DNA from: Onishia taeanensis
GTDB lineage: Bacteria; Pseudomonadota; Gammaproteobacteria; Pseudomonadales; Halomonadaceae
NCBI RefSeq assembly: GCF_013349955.1
Contig: NZ_JABVXC010000016.1
Location: 1-55,755 of the forward strand
Direction: 5' to 3'
Length of the DNA stretch: 55,755 nucleotides
Below the pieces are notes generated by a model that saw only the letters and a list, made by a program, of their open reading frames with translations, ran no database searches and was not told where the DNA came from. Made by a program: the position numbers and the translations under genes. Below, piece after piece: positions 1 to 8,947 of the stretch. Every line of letters begins with the position of its first letter. Positions within the stretch are counted from its first letter, which is position 1.

Positions 1-73
1 CCATTCGTCTAGTGGTCCAGGACACTGCCCTTTCACGGCAGTGACAGGGGTTCGAACCCCCTATGGGACGCCA
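1..73 (+). tRNA. tRNA-Glu (TTC), 5' end cut by window edge
   Basis: Anticodon TTC lies in the loop of a clear cloverleaf, followed by a GGTTCGAACCC T-arm. The 3' acceptor strand ATGGGAC plus G and CCA ends at 73. Its 5' partner begins at base 1 as CCAT, so about three bases (GTC) lie outside the window. CCA is encoded. Confidence 0.93.
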
Positions 74-94
74 CTTCACAACGTACGATGATAA

Positions 95-169
95 GCGGAA
101 ATAGCTCAGTGGTAGAGCATCGCCTTGCCAAGGCGAGGGTCGGGAGTTCGAATCTCCTTTTCCGCTCCA
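95..169 (+). tRNA. tRNA-Gly (GCC)
   Basis: Acceptor strands GCGGAAA and TTTCCGC pair, the anticodon loop reads TTGCCAA with anticodon GCC, and a GAGTTCGAATCTC T-arm and an encoded CCA are present. It follows tRNA-Glu by 21 bases, so the two are probably co-transcribed. Confidence 0.95.
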
Positions 170-364
170 ATCGTCTCCCCCTTTTGCTTCGCTCAGTCGT
201 CATTCTCTAGCCAGCCCCGGCTCAACGTCTGTCGCAAGCCCGTCGTTCGTTTTTTCCGTGCTTTTTCGCGTGTCTGCGTTTCAGTTCCGTACTCGGCATT
301 GAATTCTGAGCACTCGCCCCTATCCTTAGTGTCCTAATTTTTTAACCATCTCACAGGTGTCCTG

Positions 365-1303
365 ATGGCTGAACCGGCGCTGTCCATCCGTGGCCTGACC
401 AAGGTTTACGGCAACGGCTTTCATGCCTTGAAAGGCATCGATCTCGATGTCCAGCAGGGTGACTTCTTCGCGTTACTGGGCCCCAACGGGGCCGGCAAGT
501 CCACTACCCTCGGGGTGGTCTGCTCGCTGGTGCAAAAAACCGCCGGCAAGGTGTCGGTGTTCGGCATCGATATCGACAAGGACTTCGCGCGCGCTAAGAA
601 CAACCTCGGCGTGGTGCCACAGGAGTTCAACTTCAACCAGTTCGAGAAGGTCGAGGACATCATTCTCGCCCAGGCCGGTTACTACGGCATGTCGCATCGC
701 GAGGCCAAGCCCCGCGCCGCGGAGCTGCTCAAGGATCTGGGACTCTGGGATAAGCGCGATGGCAGCGCACGCGCACTCTCCGGTGGCATGAAACGCCGCC
801 TGATGATCGCCCGCGCCCTGATTCACCGCCCCAAGCTGTTGATCCTCGATGAGCCCACCGCCGGGGTCGACATCGAGCTGCGCCGTTCGATGTGGGACTA
901 CATGCGCCGCATCAACCGCGAGGAGGGCACTACGATCATCCTCACTACCCACTATCTCGAGGAAGCCGAGAGCCTGTGTCGCAACATTGCGATCATCAAT
1001 CACGGCGAGATCGTCAAGAACACCAGCGTGCGTGAGCTGCTCGGCCAGCTGAATACCGAGACCTTCCTGCTCGACCTGGCCGAGCAGGTAAGCGAGGTGC
1101 CGAGCCTCGATGACTTCCAGATCGAGAAAGTCGACTCAAGCCAACTGGCGGTGTCGGTCAAGCGCGGCCAGCGCCTCAACGACCTGTTCAGCCAGCTTTC
1201 CGATCTGGGGCTGACCGTGGTGTCGATGCGCAACCGGGCCAACCGGCTGGAAGAAATGTTTGTCTCGATGGTGGAAGAGTCCAACGCGGAGGCCGCGAAA
1301 TGA
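365..1303 (+). CDS. ABC transporter ATP-binding protein (YadG-like)
   Basis: This 312-residue protein is a single nucleotide-binding domain of the DrrA/YadG (ABC-2) class that powers an exporter at the inner membrane. Walker A GPNGAGKST is at residues 39-47, the signature LSGG at 138-141 and Walker B LDEPTAG at 161-167. The last 100 residues form the C-terminal extension usual for this class. Its stop overlaps the permease start as ATGA, so the two are translationally coupled. The 195 bases between tRNA-Gly and this gene hold no recognisable coding region; the ribosome site is weak (AGGTG). The substrate cannot be deduced. Confidence 0.93.
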   Translation: MAEPALSIRGLTKVYGNGFHALKGIDLDVQQGDFFALLGPNGAGKSTTLGVVCSLVQKTAGKVSVFGIDIDKDFARAKNNLGVVPQEFNFNQFEKVEDIILAQAGYYGMSHREAKPRAAELLKDLGLWDKRDGSARALSGGMKRRLMIARALIHRPKLLILDEPTAGVDIELRRSMWDYMRRINREEGTTIILTTHYLEEAESLCRNIAIINHGEIVKNTSVRELLGQLNTETFLLDLAEQVSEVPSLDDFQIEKVDSSQLAVSVKRGQRLNDLFSQLSDLGLTVVSMRNRANRLEEMFVSMVEESNAEAAK

Positions 1304-2073
1304 ATCCCATGCAGATAGCCGTGGCGCTATGGACCCTGGTCGGCAAGGAAGTGCGTCGCTTTACCCGTATCTGGCCGCAGACGCTGCTGCCGCCGTCCAT
1401 CACCATGACCATGTACTTCATCATTTTCGGCAACCTGATCGGCTCGCGGATCGGGCCGATGGACGGCTACGACTACATGGACTTCATCGTACCCGGCCTG
1501 ATCATGATGGCGGTGATCACCAACAGCTACTCCAACGTGGCCTCGAGCTTTTTCTCGAACAAGTTTCAGCGCTCGATCGAGGAGATGATGGTCTCGCCGA
1601 TGCCCAACTGGGTGATCCTGGCGGGCTTCGTGCTCGGCGGCATGGCGCGCGGCCTGGGCGTGGGCATCATCGTTACCGGGGTGTCGCTGCTCTTCACCCG
1701 CATCGAGGTGGCGCACCCGCTGCTGACGATCGGAGTGGTGGTACTGACGGCGGCACTGTTCGCCACCGGTGGTTTCATCAACGCGCTGCTCGGCAAGAAG
1801 TTCGATGATATCTCCATCGTACCGACCTTCATTCTGACGCCGTTGACCTACCTGGGCGGGGTCTTCTATTCGATTTCGCTGCTGCCTGACTTCTGGCAGG
1901 GCGTGTCGATGCTTAACCCCATCCTCTACATGGTCAATGTGTTCCGTTACGGCTTCCTGGGTGTCTCCGACATTCCGGTGGGCTGGGCGCTGGCCGCCAT
2001 CGCCGCCTTCATTACCGTGCTGTTTGCCGTCGCGTTGTGGATGCTGGAGCGCGGCAAGGGCATCAGGGGCTGA
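1300..2073 (+). CDS. ABC-2 type transporter permease (YadH-like)
   Basis: This 257-residue hydrophobic protein is the membrane partner of the preceding ATPase. Several hydrophobic segments are visible, for example about residues 27-50, 62-78, 105-128, 140-165, 173-195 and 230-250, which fits the six-helix ABC-2 membrane fold. The MNPILYMVNVFRYG stretch near residues 206-219 is typical of the family. The ATG overlaps the stop of the ATPase gene and the gene ends two bases before queF, so all three may be read together. The transported compound is unknown. Confidence 0.92.
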   Translation: MNPMQIAVALWTLVGKEVRRFTRIWPQTLLPPSITMTMYFIIFGNLIGSRIGPMDGYDYMDFIVPGLIMMAVITNSYSNVASSFFSNKFQRSIEEMMVSPMPNWVILAGFVLGGMARGLGVGIIVTGVSLLFTRIEVAHPLLTIGVVVLTAALFATGGFINALLGKKFDDISIVPTFILTPLTYLGGVFYSISLLPDFWQGVSMLNPILYMVNVFRYGFLGVSDIPVGWALAAIAAFITVLFAVALWMLERGKGIRG

Positions 2074-2075
2074 TC

Positions 2076-2912
2076 ATGACTCACGACCGTCCAGAAACGC
2101 TTGCCGAGGCCCCGCTGGGGCGCGAGTCGGCTTACCCGGAACACTATGATCCGGCGCTGCTGTATCCCATTCCCCGGGCCGCCAACCGGGCGCCGCTGGG
2201 CATCGCCAATGATGCCCTGCCGTTCGTCGGCGAAGATGAATGGCACGCCTTCGAGGTCTCCTGGCTGACGCCGCGTGGCAAGCCGGTGGTCGCGGTGGCC
2301 CGTTTTCGGCTGCCCGCCGACTCGCCGAATCTGATCGAGTCGAAGTCCTGGAAGCTGTACCTGAACAGCTACAACCAGACGCGCTTCGCCTCCCGCGCGG
2401 AGGTAAGTGCCACGCTGGAACAGGACCTTGCTGCCGCTGCCGGCGCGCCGGTCTCGGTCGAGCTCTTCGGCGTCGACAATCAGGCCCTGGCCACCCAGCG
2501 CCTGCCCGGCGACTGCATCGACGATCTCGATGTCGAAATCGAGGCCTATACGCCCGATCCCGCGCTGCTCAGCGTGGGTGAAGAGGTCGTTGAGGAAACC
2601 CTGCACTCGCACCTGCTCAAGTCCAACTGTCCGGTCACCGGTCAGCCCGATTGGGGCAGCGTGCTGATTCGCTATCGCGGCCCGCGACTCGATCGCGAGG
2701 GGCTGCTGAAGTACCTGGTGTCCTATCGGCAGCACCAGGACTTCCACGAGCACTGCGTCGAGCATATCTTCACCGACCTGATGGCCCGCGCCCGCCCCGA
2801 GCGGCTCCTGGTGCTGGCCCGCTACGTGCGTCGTGGCGGGCTGGATATCAGCCCCTGGCGGGCAACGCCCGGCGAGCGCCCACCCGAGCCGCTGCGTCTG
2901 GCGCGCCAATAG
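2076..2912 (+). CDS. queF: NADPH-dependent 7-cyano-7-deazaguanine reductase QueF
   Basis: QueF reduces preQ0 to preQ1 in queuosine tRNA-modification synthesis in the cytoplasm. At 278 residues this is the long, two-domain (YqcD-type) form. The motif ESKSWKLYLNSYN at residues 88-100 and the catalytic stretch SNCPVTGQPDWG, with the thioimide-forming Cys185 and Asp192, are both intact. The later EHCVEHIF segment matches the conserved substrate-binding His/Glu region. I chose the ATG two bases after the permease stop; an upstream in-frame start would lie inside the permease gene and add unlikely residues. Its position behind the exporter genes looks incidental rather than functional. Confidence 0.96.
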   Translation: MTHDRPETLAEAPLGRESAYPEHYDPALLYPIPRAANRAPLGIANDALPFVGEDEWHAFEVSWLTPRGKPVVAVARFRLPADSPNLIESKSWKLYLNSYNQTRFASRAEVSATLEQDLAAAAGAPVSVELFGVDNQALATQRLPGDCIDDLDVEIEAYTPDPALLSVGEEVVEETLHSHLLKSNCPVTGQPDWGSVLIRYRGPRLDREGLLKYLVSYRQHQDFHEHCVEHIFTDLMARARPERLLVLARYVRRGGLDISPWRATPGERPPEPLRLARQ

Positions 2913-2999
2913 CCATCTGGCGTACAGTCACGCTAGACGCTTTCAGGCGGGCTTCACGCTTTAAACGGCCCGCCACCCCATTGCTGCAAGGAGACCCGG

Positions 3000-3560
3000 A
3001 TGGATGCAATGACGCTGCTGCATGAACGCAGCTCCATGGGCAAGTTGTGCAGCCCGGCCCCCGACGCCGACCAACTGGATGCCATCTATCGCGCCGCCCT
3101 GCGCGCACCGGATCACAAGGAGCTCACACCGTGGCGGTTTATCGAGTTCTCGGGTGAGGGGCTTACCCGCCTAGGCGAGCTATTCGCCGAGGCCGAGTTC
3201 CACAACAACCCGCATATCGACGATGCCGCCCTGAACGCCGCGCGCAAGAAACCGCTGCGGGCGCCGATGATCATCGCCGTGGTCGCCAAGATCACCCCCG
3301 ACCAGCCCAAGGTGCCGCCCCTCGAGCAGTCGCTTTCTGCCGGCTGCGCCGCCCATGGCATGCTGCTAGCGGCCCAGGCGCTGGGGTTAGGCGCGATGTG
3401 GCGCACCGGCCACTACGCCTTCGACCCCACGGTGAAGAAGGGCCTGGGCCTTGGCGAGCACGACGAGCTGGTGGCTTTCCTGTACCTGGGGCAGATGGGC
3501 GGGCGCCACAAGCCGCTGCCGGAGCGCGACCCGGCCGACTTCGTCGAGCGCTGGAACTGA
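3000..3560 (+). CDS. Nitroreductase family protein (YdjA-like)
   Basis: This is a 186-residue FMN-dependent nitroreductase-fold protein of the YdjA subgroup, which is shorter than classical nitroreductases. The N-terminal RSSMGKLCSPAPD stretch (about residues 10-22) and APDHKELTPWRF (about 36-47) match the FMN-binding start of this subgroup, and AAQALGLGAMWRTG (about 124-137) matches the usual second FMN segment. A good ribosome site (AAGGAGA) precedes the ATG. It is followed four bases later by a thioesterase-like gene, so the two likely form an operon. The physiological substrate is not known. Confidence 0.92.
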   Translation: MDAMTLLHERSSMGKLCSPAPDADQLDAIYRAALRAPDHKELTPWRFIEFSGEGLTRLGELFAEAEFHNNPHIDDAALNAARKKPLRAPMIIAVVAKITPDQPKVPPLEQSLSAGCAAHGMLLAAQALGLGAMWRTGHYAFDPTVKKGLGLGEHDELVAFLYLGQMGGRHKPLPERDPADFVERWN

Positions 3561-3563
3561 GCC

Positions 3564-4061
3564 GTGCGTGAGGTGGGTGTGCCGCATCCGCGCTTGGCGC
3601 TGCCTGCGGCAGGGCAGGGCGATGACCTGAGCGCCTTTCGGCACTGGCTAGAGGCCGCCATTCCGCTGGTGCCGCAGTTGGGCATTGAGGATATGCACTG
3701 GCAGGACGACACCCTGGTGTGGTCGCTGTCGCTTGCCCCCAACCTCAACGACAAGGGCACCGGCTTTGGCGGCTCGCTGGCCGCCCAGACCACCCTGATC
3801 GGCTGGAGCTGGGTCACGCTCTGGCTGCGCTCCCGGGGCCGCGAGCAAAACGTGGTGGTCGCTGATGCAAGCCAGCGCTTCAAGGCGCCGGTGAGCGGCG
3901 ACTACCGCATCCTGTGCCGCCCCGAAGACCCGGCAGGGCAGGCGGCCCTGGCCGAGCGCCTCGCCAGCCGTGGCAAGGGGCGCATCGCGCTGGTGCAAGA
4001 GCTCTACTGTGGCGACACCCTGTGCCTTACCGCTCGCGGCGACTATGCGGTATTGCCCTGA
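3564..4061 (+). CDS. YiiD_C-type putative thioesterase (hot-dog fold)
   Basis: This 165-residue protein resembles the C-terminal domain of YiiD, a hot-dog-fold family of presumed acyl thioesterases. The stretch LAPNLNDKGTGFGGSLAAQ near residues 54-72 carries the conserved N...GTGFGGS block, and the VVVADASQRFKAPVSGDY segment near 95-112 the second family block. The start is a GTG three bases after the nitroreductase stop; no better start is visible. There is no acetyltransferase domain, unlike full-length YiiD. The substrate is unknown. Confidence 0.85.
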   Translation: MREVGVPHPRLALPAAGQGDDLSAFRHWLEAAIPLVPQLGIEDMHWQDDTLVWSLSLAPNLNDKGTGFGGSLAAQTTLIGWSWVTLWLRSRGREQNVVVADASQRFKAPVSGDYRILCRPEDPAGQAALAERLASRGKGRIALVQELYCGDTLCLTARGDYAVLP

Positions 4062-4088
4062 AGATATTGGGAAAATTTCGCGACCGGC

Positions 4089-4117
4089 TTGCAATCGCCG
4101 CCTGATCTCGATAAAGT
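4089..4117 (+). promoter_or_regulatory. Possible promoter for tRNA-Ser
   Basis: TTGCAA and TAAAGT are separated by 17 bases, 54 bases upstream of tRNA-Ser. The spacing fits sigma-70 but the boxes match only in part. Confidence 0.35.
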
Positions 4118-4170
4118 ATGCGCCGTTCTGACGCGGAAGGCGCAGCCCCCACGGCAGAGCTAAAAATTGC

Positions 4171-4258
4171 GGAGGGGTGTCCGAGTGGTCGAAGGAGCAC
4201 GCCTGGAAAGTGTGTAAGTCGAAAGGCTTCGAGGGTTCGAATCCCTCCCCCTCCGCCA
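4171..4258 (+). tRNA. tRNA-Ser (GGA), island integration site
   Basis: Acceptor strands GGAGGGG and CCCCTCC pair, the anticodon loop is CTGGAAA (anticodon GGA), a long variable arm typical of serine tRNA is present, and CCA is encoded at 4256-4258. The 3' end carries the 15-bp repeat found again at 48756-48770, which marks it as the integration target. The gene remains complete after insertion. Confidence 0.95.
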
Positions 4259-4259
4259 C
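4245..4259 (+). repeat. attL core (left direct repeat of the island)
   Basis: CTCCCCCTCCGCCAC covers the last bases of tRNA-Ser and is repeated exactly at 48756-48770. Similarity continues downstream through GAATAT and the terminator (4261-4302 against 48771-48812) with few differences. This is the pattern left by a tyrosine integrase that targets a tRNA 3' end. Confidence 0.9.
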
Positions 4260-4270
4260 CGAATATAGAT

Positions 4271-4302
4271 AAGCCGCTGATTTCAGCGGCTTTTTCTTTT
4301 TC
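4271..4302 (+). terminator. Rho-independent terminator of tRNA-Ser
   Basis: AAGCCGCTGA and TTTCAGCGGC form a strong stem followed by a T-rich tract. An almost identical copy lies beyond attR. Confidence 0.85.
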
Positions 4303-4895
4303 TATGCCATCGCAGACCATACTTCAGCCCATACTTTGTGCCTGGCTTTCACTGGCCTTCCCAGGACACTGTTGGACAGTACGTCCCTTTGCAGCACCCT
4401 CCCATCGCTTTCCTTTTCCAATGCCACAGCTGTCACTGACGGTCCCGAGCCTGGCACAGGCTGATCGGCAGCTAAACATCAGGCACCTTAGCCAGAACAA
4501 CGACAAGGCTTTCAGGTAGGTGGCCCATGTGGCCAACCACTCCGATCTACTTGCGATCCAGGATTTGAAAGAGGTGTTTCTTGGGACGATCCATGTGCAC
4601 GGAGCACTATGCTTTCTTGTGTCGGGTGAACGAGATAGCTCATTCGGGTAGCGTGGTGGTTTTCTGAACCATGGCGATATCTTTTCCCGTAAGCCCCATG
4701 CGGCGCGCCTTCGTGATATGGCGAGCGGGGACCTAATCACCGTCGCCACGCTGCTGTGGCTTGCTGGGAAGGCCATCCAGCAGCAGAGCAGGTGATGGCC
4801 CAACCCTGTCGATTCTTAACAATCGCGTAGATGAAAACTTGCCAATAGCAGGTGACAGCCGGTGTCAAGCTGGTACGCTGGGTCGTATATAAGGT
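4303..4895. other. Island left margin without a convincing gene
   Basis: CCATACT-type repeats at 4316-4323 and 4328-4338 match repeats upstream of the integrase at the other end and are likely arm-type integrase sites. Open frames in the rest do not look like proteins; no RNA gene is recognised. Confidence 0.5.
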
Positions 4896-5150
4896 ATGAC
4901 GCAAAGGAACTGCGCTATGTCCGACTCTTCAAGGGTGCCACGTATCAACCTGTTCCCGCATTCGTGCCGGGTACCCATCTATGCCGTCGACACCTTGGTT
5001 GCAGATCCCACGGTGACCCACTGCCCGTTGAAGGGCGATACCGATTGCTACTCCCTCGACAAAAACGCTCACGTTGCTTGGAGTTATCAGCAGCCGACCA
5101 GTGAGCGATTGATGTTCGATGCCGATAAGGTAGGCGGACGGTTCGAGTGA
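4896..5150 (+). CDS. DUF427-like small protein, probably a fragment
   Basis: The last 55 of 84 residues resemble the second half of DUF427 proteins: a HCPLKGDTDCYSL stretch near residues 42-54 followed by AWSYQQP and a short tail. DUF427 proteins are normally about 90-120 residues with an earlier half that is not recognisable here, so this is probably a truncated or drifted copy. A second in-frame ATG at 4917 is equally possible; neither has a clear ribosome site. Function of the family is not established. Confidence 0.45.
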   Translation: MTQRNCAMSDSSRVPRINLFPHSCRVPIYAVDTLVADPTVTHCPLKGDTDCYSLDKNAHVAWSYQQPTSERLMFDADKVGGRFE

Positions 5151-5348
5151 AGTCTCCTACCGACCCACAGTGGTCATGTCAGAGCAGATGGTCAGCATCT
5201 GATTTTGTTGTGTGTGGGCCACCATGAACACTTGATGATTTATATTTTTAAAATTCTTTGCATTACACTACAACTGAGCCGAACACGCCGCTGTCAGCGC
5301 TTGGAATACCTTGGGGTAGATCTTTAATATTAGCTATGATGAGGATTT

Positions 5349-7943
5349 ATGGCGTTTAAAAAACCTTCCGCACACGTTCCTGTCCCTGAGAGTCCGGATC
5401 GGCTATTTCGAGATCTTCCTCGCCGCAAGCACCCAAGCCTATATGATCACCAAGGACAGGTTCTCCGAACATACGTAACCGAAGCGCTAGGCGCATCAGA
5501 CGTAGCTCTTCAGTTGCCAACTGGTAGTGGAAAAACTCTCGTTGGGCTTTTGCTCGCTGAATGGCGACGGAGAAAGTACGGCGAGCGCGTAGTCTATCTT
5601 TGTCCTACCAGACAGCTTGTGAGTCAAGTGGCTGACGAAGCGGACGATAAGTATGGATTGTCTGTTCAGGCTTTTACTGGCTCTGTAAAGAACTACACAC
5701 CAAGTGCGAAAGCTGCCTACTTAGATGGAAACAAGGTGGGGGTTACTACCTACAGCAGCTTGTTCAATACCAACCCGTTTTTTGAGGATCCGGATATTGT
5801 TATCGTCGACGATGCTCATGCGTCGGAGAATTATATTGCGAGCCAGTGGACGGTTAATATTCGTCGTTCTGGTGAAGATGAGGGTTTGTTCTATGCTGTC
5901 GCTGGAGTTCTTAAGGGGAAGTTGTCAGAGGTCAGCTATGCCCGCATGATTGGGGAGAGAGGTGGCTTTGAGGATATGACATGGGTCGATAAGATCCCAA
6001 GCTATAAGTTGGCAGAAATCGCCCAAGAACTGCAGTCAGTTATATCTCAGAATATACGTGAAAGCGATCAGCGTTACGCGTGGAGCATGCTTGAGGATAA
6101 TCTTGCCGCTTGCCAGTTGTATGTCACATGTTCAGAAGTGATGATTAGGCCACTAATACCTCCGACATGGACGCACCGTCCGTTCTCAGGGGCAAAGCAG
6201 AGAATTTTTATGTCCGCCACTTTGGGGGTAGGCGGAGACCTAGAGCGACTCACAGGCCGCACAAATATCACTCGCTTACCTATTCCTGAAGGGTGGGATC
6301 GCCAAGGGATAGGTCGTCGATTTTTCATCTTTCCAGAAAGATCTTTGGCAGAGGATGAAACCCTAGATTTACGTCGTTCTCTAATGAGAAAAGCAGGTCG
6401 AAGCCTCGTGTTAACACCAACCAATGAGGCTGCAGAGAATATTCGAGAAGATGTAGGCTCTATGTTGAAATTCCCAGTTTTCACTGCGGAAGACCTTGAG
6501 TCTAGCCGTTCAGGTTTTGTAGATAAAGAAGGTGCGGTAGCAGTGATAGCTAACCGCTACGATGGAATCGACTTTCCGAATCACGACTGTCGTCTGTTGT
6601 TTGTCGAAGGTTTGCCGAGAGCAACTAACCTTCAGGAGCGGTTCCTCATGACTCGAATGGGAGCCAATCTTCTATTTAATGAAAGGGTTCAAACCCGTGT
6701 GCTCCAAGCGGTCGGCAGGTGTACTCGAGGCCTCAATGATTACTCAGCGGTTGTGGTCACGGGGGAGGATCTTCCAGCCTACCTAACGGATCGACGCAGA
6801 CGGAAGCATTTCCATCCTGAATTGCAAGCTGAGCTTGAGTTTGGGGTGGAGCAGTCGAGCGAAGTCAGCGCGGAAACCATCAAGGAAAACTTCGAAATAT
6901 TCCTTGAGCATGAGTCAGAGTGGGAGGAGGCAAATGAAATTATTCTAGAAGCAAGGGGCAACGCAGTTCAGGAGCCTTTTCCCGCAATGGGTGAGTTATC
7001 CTCAATCGTGAAGCATGAAATAGTCTGGCAGCAGGCAATGTGGGGGCAGGACTACCCGAAAGCATATGAGTCTGCTCGTGAAGTGCTTGGTGGGCTAAAC
7101 AATAGTGAGCTTCGGGGTTATCGAGCACTATGGCATTACCTTGCAGGGAGTGCAGCCGAACTTGCATCCGCACAAAAATATGCCGACTTAGGTGTGCAGG
7201 CAAGAGAGCAGTTCAAAAAGGCGAAAGACGCGGCAGCGGGTATTCCTTGGCTCGTCGAACTGGCGCATGGGCGCGATGAACCGCCAACAGCCGATGAACA
7301 AGATGATACAGTTATCCAGCTACAGGTCGAGCGTCTTGAGGCCTACCTACAGAAGCTAGGTACGGTTCATAACCGCGCGTTTTCGGCGAAAGAGAAGAAG
7401 ATTCGTGACGGTCTCCAGGATGGTGCCTCATTTGAGCAGGCGCAGGTGCTGCTAGGCGAACATCTCGGTTTTGTGGCGGGCAAGCGCGAGACTGATGCTT
7501 CCCCCGATCCATGGTGGCAAGTTAGTGATGTGGTTATCGTTTTTGAGGATCATGCCAATGCTAACCCAAGCACAGCCGTAATTGACGCGACTAAGGCGCG
7601 ACAGGCGGCTTCACACCCGGATTGGATCCGAGATCATGTGACGGATGCCGTAGATGCACGAATTATTCAGCCTGTGCTTGTGACACCAGCCAAGAAGGCC
7701 ATGCCTGGAGCGCAGCCACATCTCATGAGGGTCGCTTATTGGGGGCTAGATGAGTTCCGGGCATGGGCTGAAGAAGCTCTAGTGACGGTCAGGGAACTGC
7801 GTAGGAGCTTTCAGGAACCGGGAAACTTGGCGTGGAGGGCTGAAGCAGCAACAGCTCTTGTAAATGCCATGGCAGATGCGCCGGGACTGAGTGTTTGGCT
7901 TGAAAGACGGCCTGCGCGCGAGTATCTGGAGGAAACGCCATAG
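5349..7943 (+). CDS. DEAD/DEAH-type helicase with possible C-terminal nuclease-like domain
   Basis: This 864-residue protein is a superfamily 2 helicase. Motif I LPTGSGKT is at residues 56-63, motif II DDAH at 154-157, the SATLG motif near 290, and QAVGRCTRG (motif VI) near 455. The order and the IANRYDGIDFP block before motif VI resemble XPD/DinG-like enzymes, without an obvious iron-sulfur cysteine cluster. Residues about 690-830 resemble a PD-(D/E)XK fold: a DPWW segment, then VFEDH where an ExK would be expected, then KARQAASHPDWI. The lysine appears replaced. A ribosome site (GAGG) precedes the ATG. An IS30 relic and then a DUF4365 gene follow, so a defence role is plausible but inferred. 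Confidence 0.85.
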   Translation: MAFKKPSAHVPVPESPDRLFRDLPRRKHPSLYDHQGQVLRTYVTEALGASDVALQLPTGSGKTLVGLLLAEWRRRKYGERVVYLCPTRQLVSQVADEADDKYGLSVQAFTGSVKNYTPSAKAAYLDGNKVGVTTYSSLFNTNPFFEDPDIVIVDDAHASENYIASQWTVNIRRSGEDEGLFYAVAGVLKGKLSEVSYARMIGERGGFEDMTWVDKIPSYKLAEIAQELQSVISQNIRESDQRYAWSMLEDNLAACQLYVTCSEVMIRPLIPPTWTHRPFSGAKQRIFMSATLGVGGDLERLTGRTNITRLPIPEGWDRQGIGRRFFIFPERSLAEDETLDLRRSLMRKAGRSLVLTPTNEAAENIREDVGSMLKFPVFTAEDLESSRSGFVDKEGAVAVIANRYDGIDFPNHDCRLLFVEGLPRATNLQERFLMTRMGANLLFNERVQTRVLQAVGRCTRGLNDYSAVVVTGEDLPAYLTDRRRRKHFHPELQAELEFGVEQSSEVSAETIKENFEIFLEHESEWEEANEIILEARGNAVQEPFPAMGELSSIVKHEIVWQQAMWGQDYPKAYESAREVLGGLNNSELRGYRALWHYLAGSAAELASAQKYADLGVQAREQFKKAKDAAAGIPWLVELAHGRDEPPTADEQDDTVIQLQVERLEAYLQKLGTVHNRAFSAKEKKIRDGLQDGASFEQAQVLLGEHLGFVAGKRETDASPDPWWQVSDVVIVFEDHANANPSTAVIDATKARQAASHPDWIRDHVTDAVDARIIQPVLVTPAKKAMPGAQPHLMRVAYWGLDEFRAWAEEALVTVRELRRSFQEPGNLAWRAEAATALVNAMADAPGLSVWLERRPAREYLEETP

Positions 7944-7984
7944 GGTCTTTGTTTTTCGGCTCAATCTCAAAGCGCTTGGCCGAA

Positions 7985-8911
7985 AATTCTGAGTGCAACG
8001 CCTGACCGAATCGGTAAGGTGTTGTACCCATGTCATATTCTGAATTCTGTATCGAAGAACGGGCGACGATCCAGGTCTACCCCACACGCGCAACAGCGTT
8101 GCCAGGATCGCCGGACAGTTTGTCGGCCAAGGCGCAAGCTGCTTCCTGAAAGCCCTCGGGTCGCCTTGATTCAGCACATGCTGCGTCAACGCTTGCCCCC
8201 GAGCAGATCAGCGGCAAGCTCAAGCATATGAATATCCCTGACCTCCGAGACTCCTACGTATGCCGTGAAACGATCTACAGCGCTATCTATGCGTTGCCCG
8301 TCGGCGAGCTACGAAAAGAGCTTGCGGCAAGTTGACCGGCGCAACCAGATCCCTGATATGGTCAGTATTTACCTCCGTCCTCCCGAGGTGGAAAAACGTG
8401 AATTCCCCGGGTACTGGGAAGGCGACCTGATCAAAGGCGAGGGCAATGCATCGGTTGTCGGCACCATCGTCGAGTTGAAAAGCGGCTACCTGATTTTGGC
8501 AAAGATGCCCTATGCGATCGCCACCTCTGCCCTGGAAGACTTTAGCGCTGCGCTGAACCGTATATGCCGTTGGCTGCTCGGGAGGGCATGACATATGACC
8601 AAGGGCGCGAGATGATGTAGCACGCCCAGATCACCCAGAATACAGGTGTTGCCATCTAATTTTGTGACCCGCATAGCCCGTGGCAAAGAGGAGCCAACGA
8701 AAATATCAATGGGCTCATACGGCATTACTTGCCCAAAGGGACGGACCTATCGGTCTATAGCCAGCAAGAACTAGATGAGGTCGCGCTTGAGCTTAACATG
8801 CGTCCGAGAAAGCGCTTTGACTTCAAGTGTCCCATTGAAATGATGAGCGAACCGAGGGCGCAGACCATCAAGCTCCATCATTGACACATTGACTGTGTTG
8901 TAATCAGAAAC
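7985..8911 (+). mobile_element. IS30-family element, degraded
   Basis: Imperfect terminal inverted repeats are AATTCTGAGTGCAAC (7985-7999) and the complement of GTTGTAATCAGAAAC (8897-8911). Between them are pieces of an IS30 transposase in several frames. The length, 927 bases, is shorter than intact IS30 elements (about 1.0-1.2 kb), which fits internal deletion. Confidence 0.8.
8030..8884 (+). pseudogene. IS30-family transposase remnant
   Basis: The start reads MSYSEFCIEERATIQV, the usual opening of IS30 transposases. A shifted frame then gives LKHMNIPDLRDSYVCRETIY, and from 8265 a third stretch holds FPGYWEGDLIKGEGNASVVG, the DDE-domain block with its first aspartate. The last part, including PWQRGANENINGLIRHYLPKG, carries the catalytic glutamate region but contains in-frame stops near 8618 and 8658. 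At least two frameshifts, two stops and missing DNA make it inactive. It separates the helicase gene from the DUF4365 gene. Confidence 0.85.
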
Positions 8912-8947
8912 TGCATCCACCAGCTATTTTTAATCGGAACGAACTCC

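Noticed and set aside
1947..2909. Minus-strand open frame opposite queF
   Set aside because: QueF catalytic motifs are intact on the plus strand; the opposite frame lacks any recognisable motif.
4324..4803. Minus-strand frame in the left margin as a possible integrase relic
   Set aside because: The residues do not show integrase motifs. The region instead contains probable arm-type repeats.
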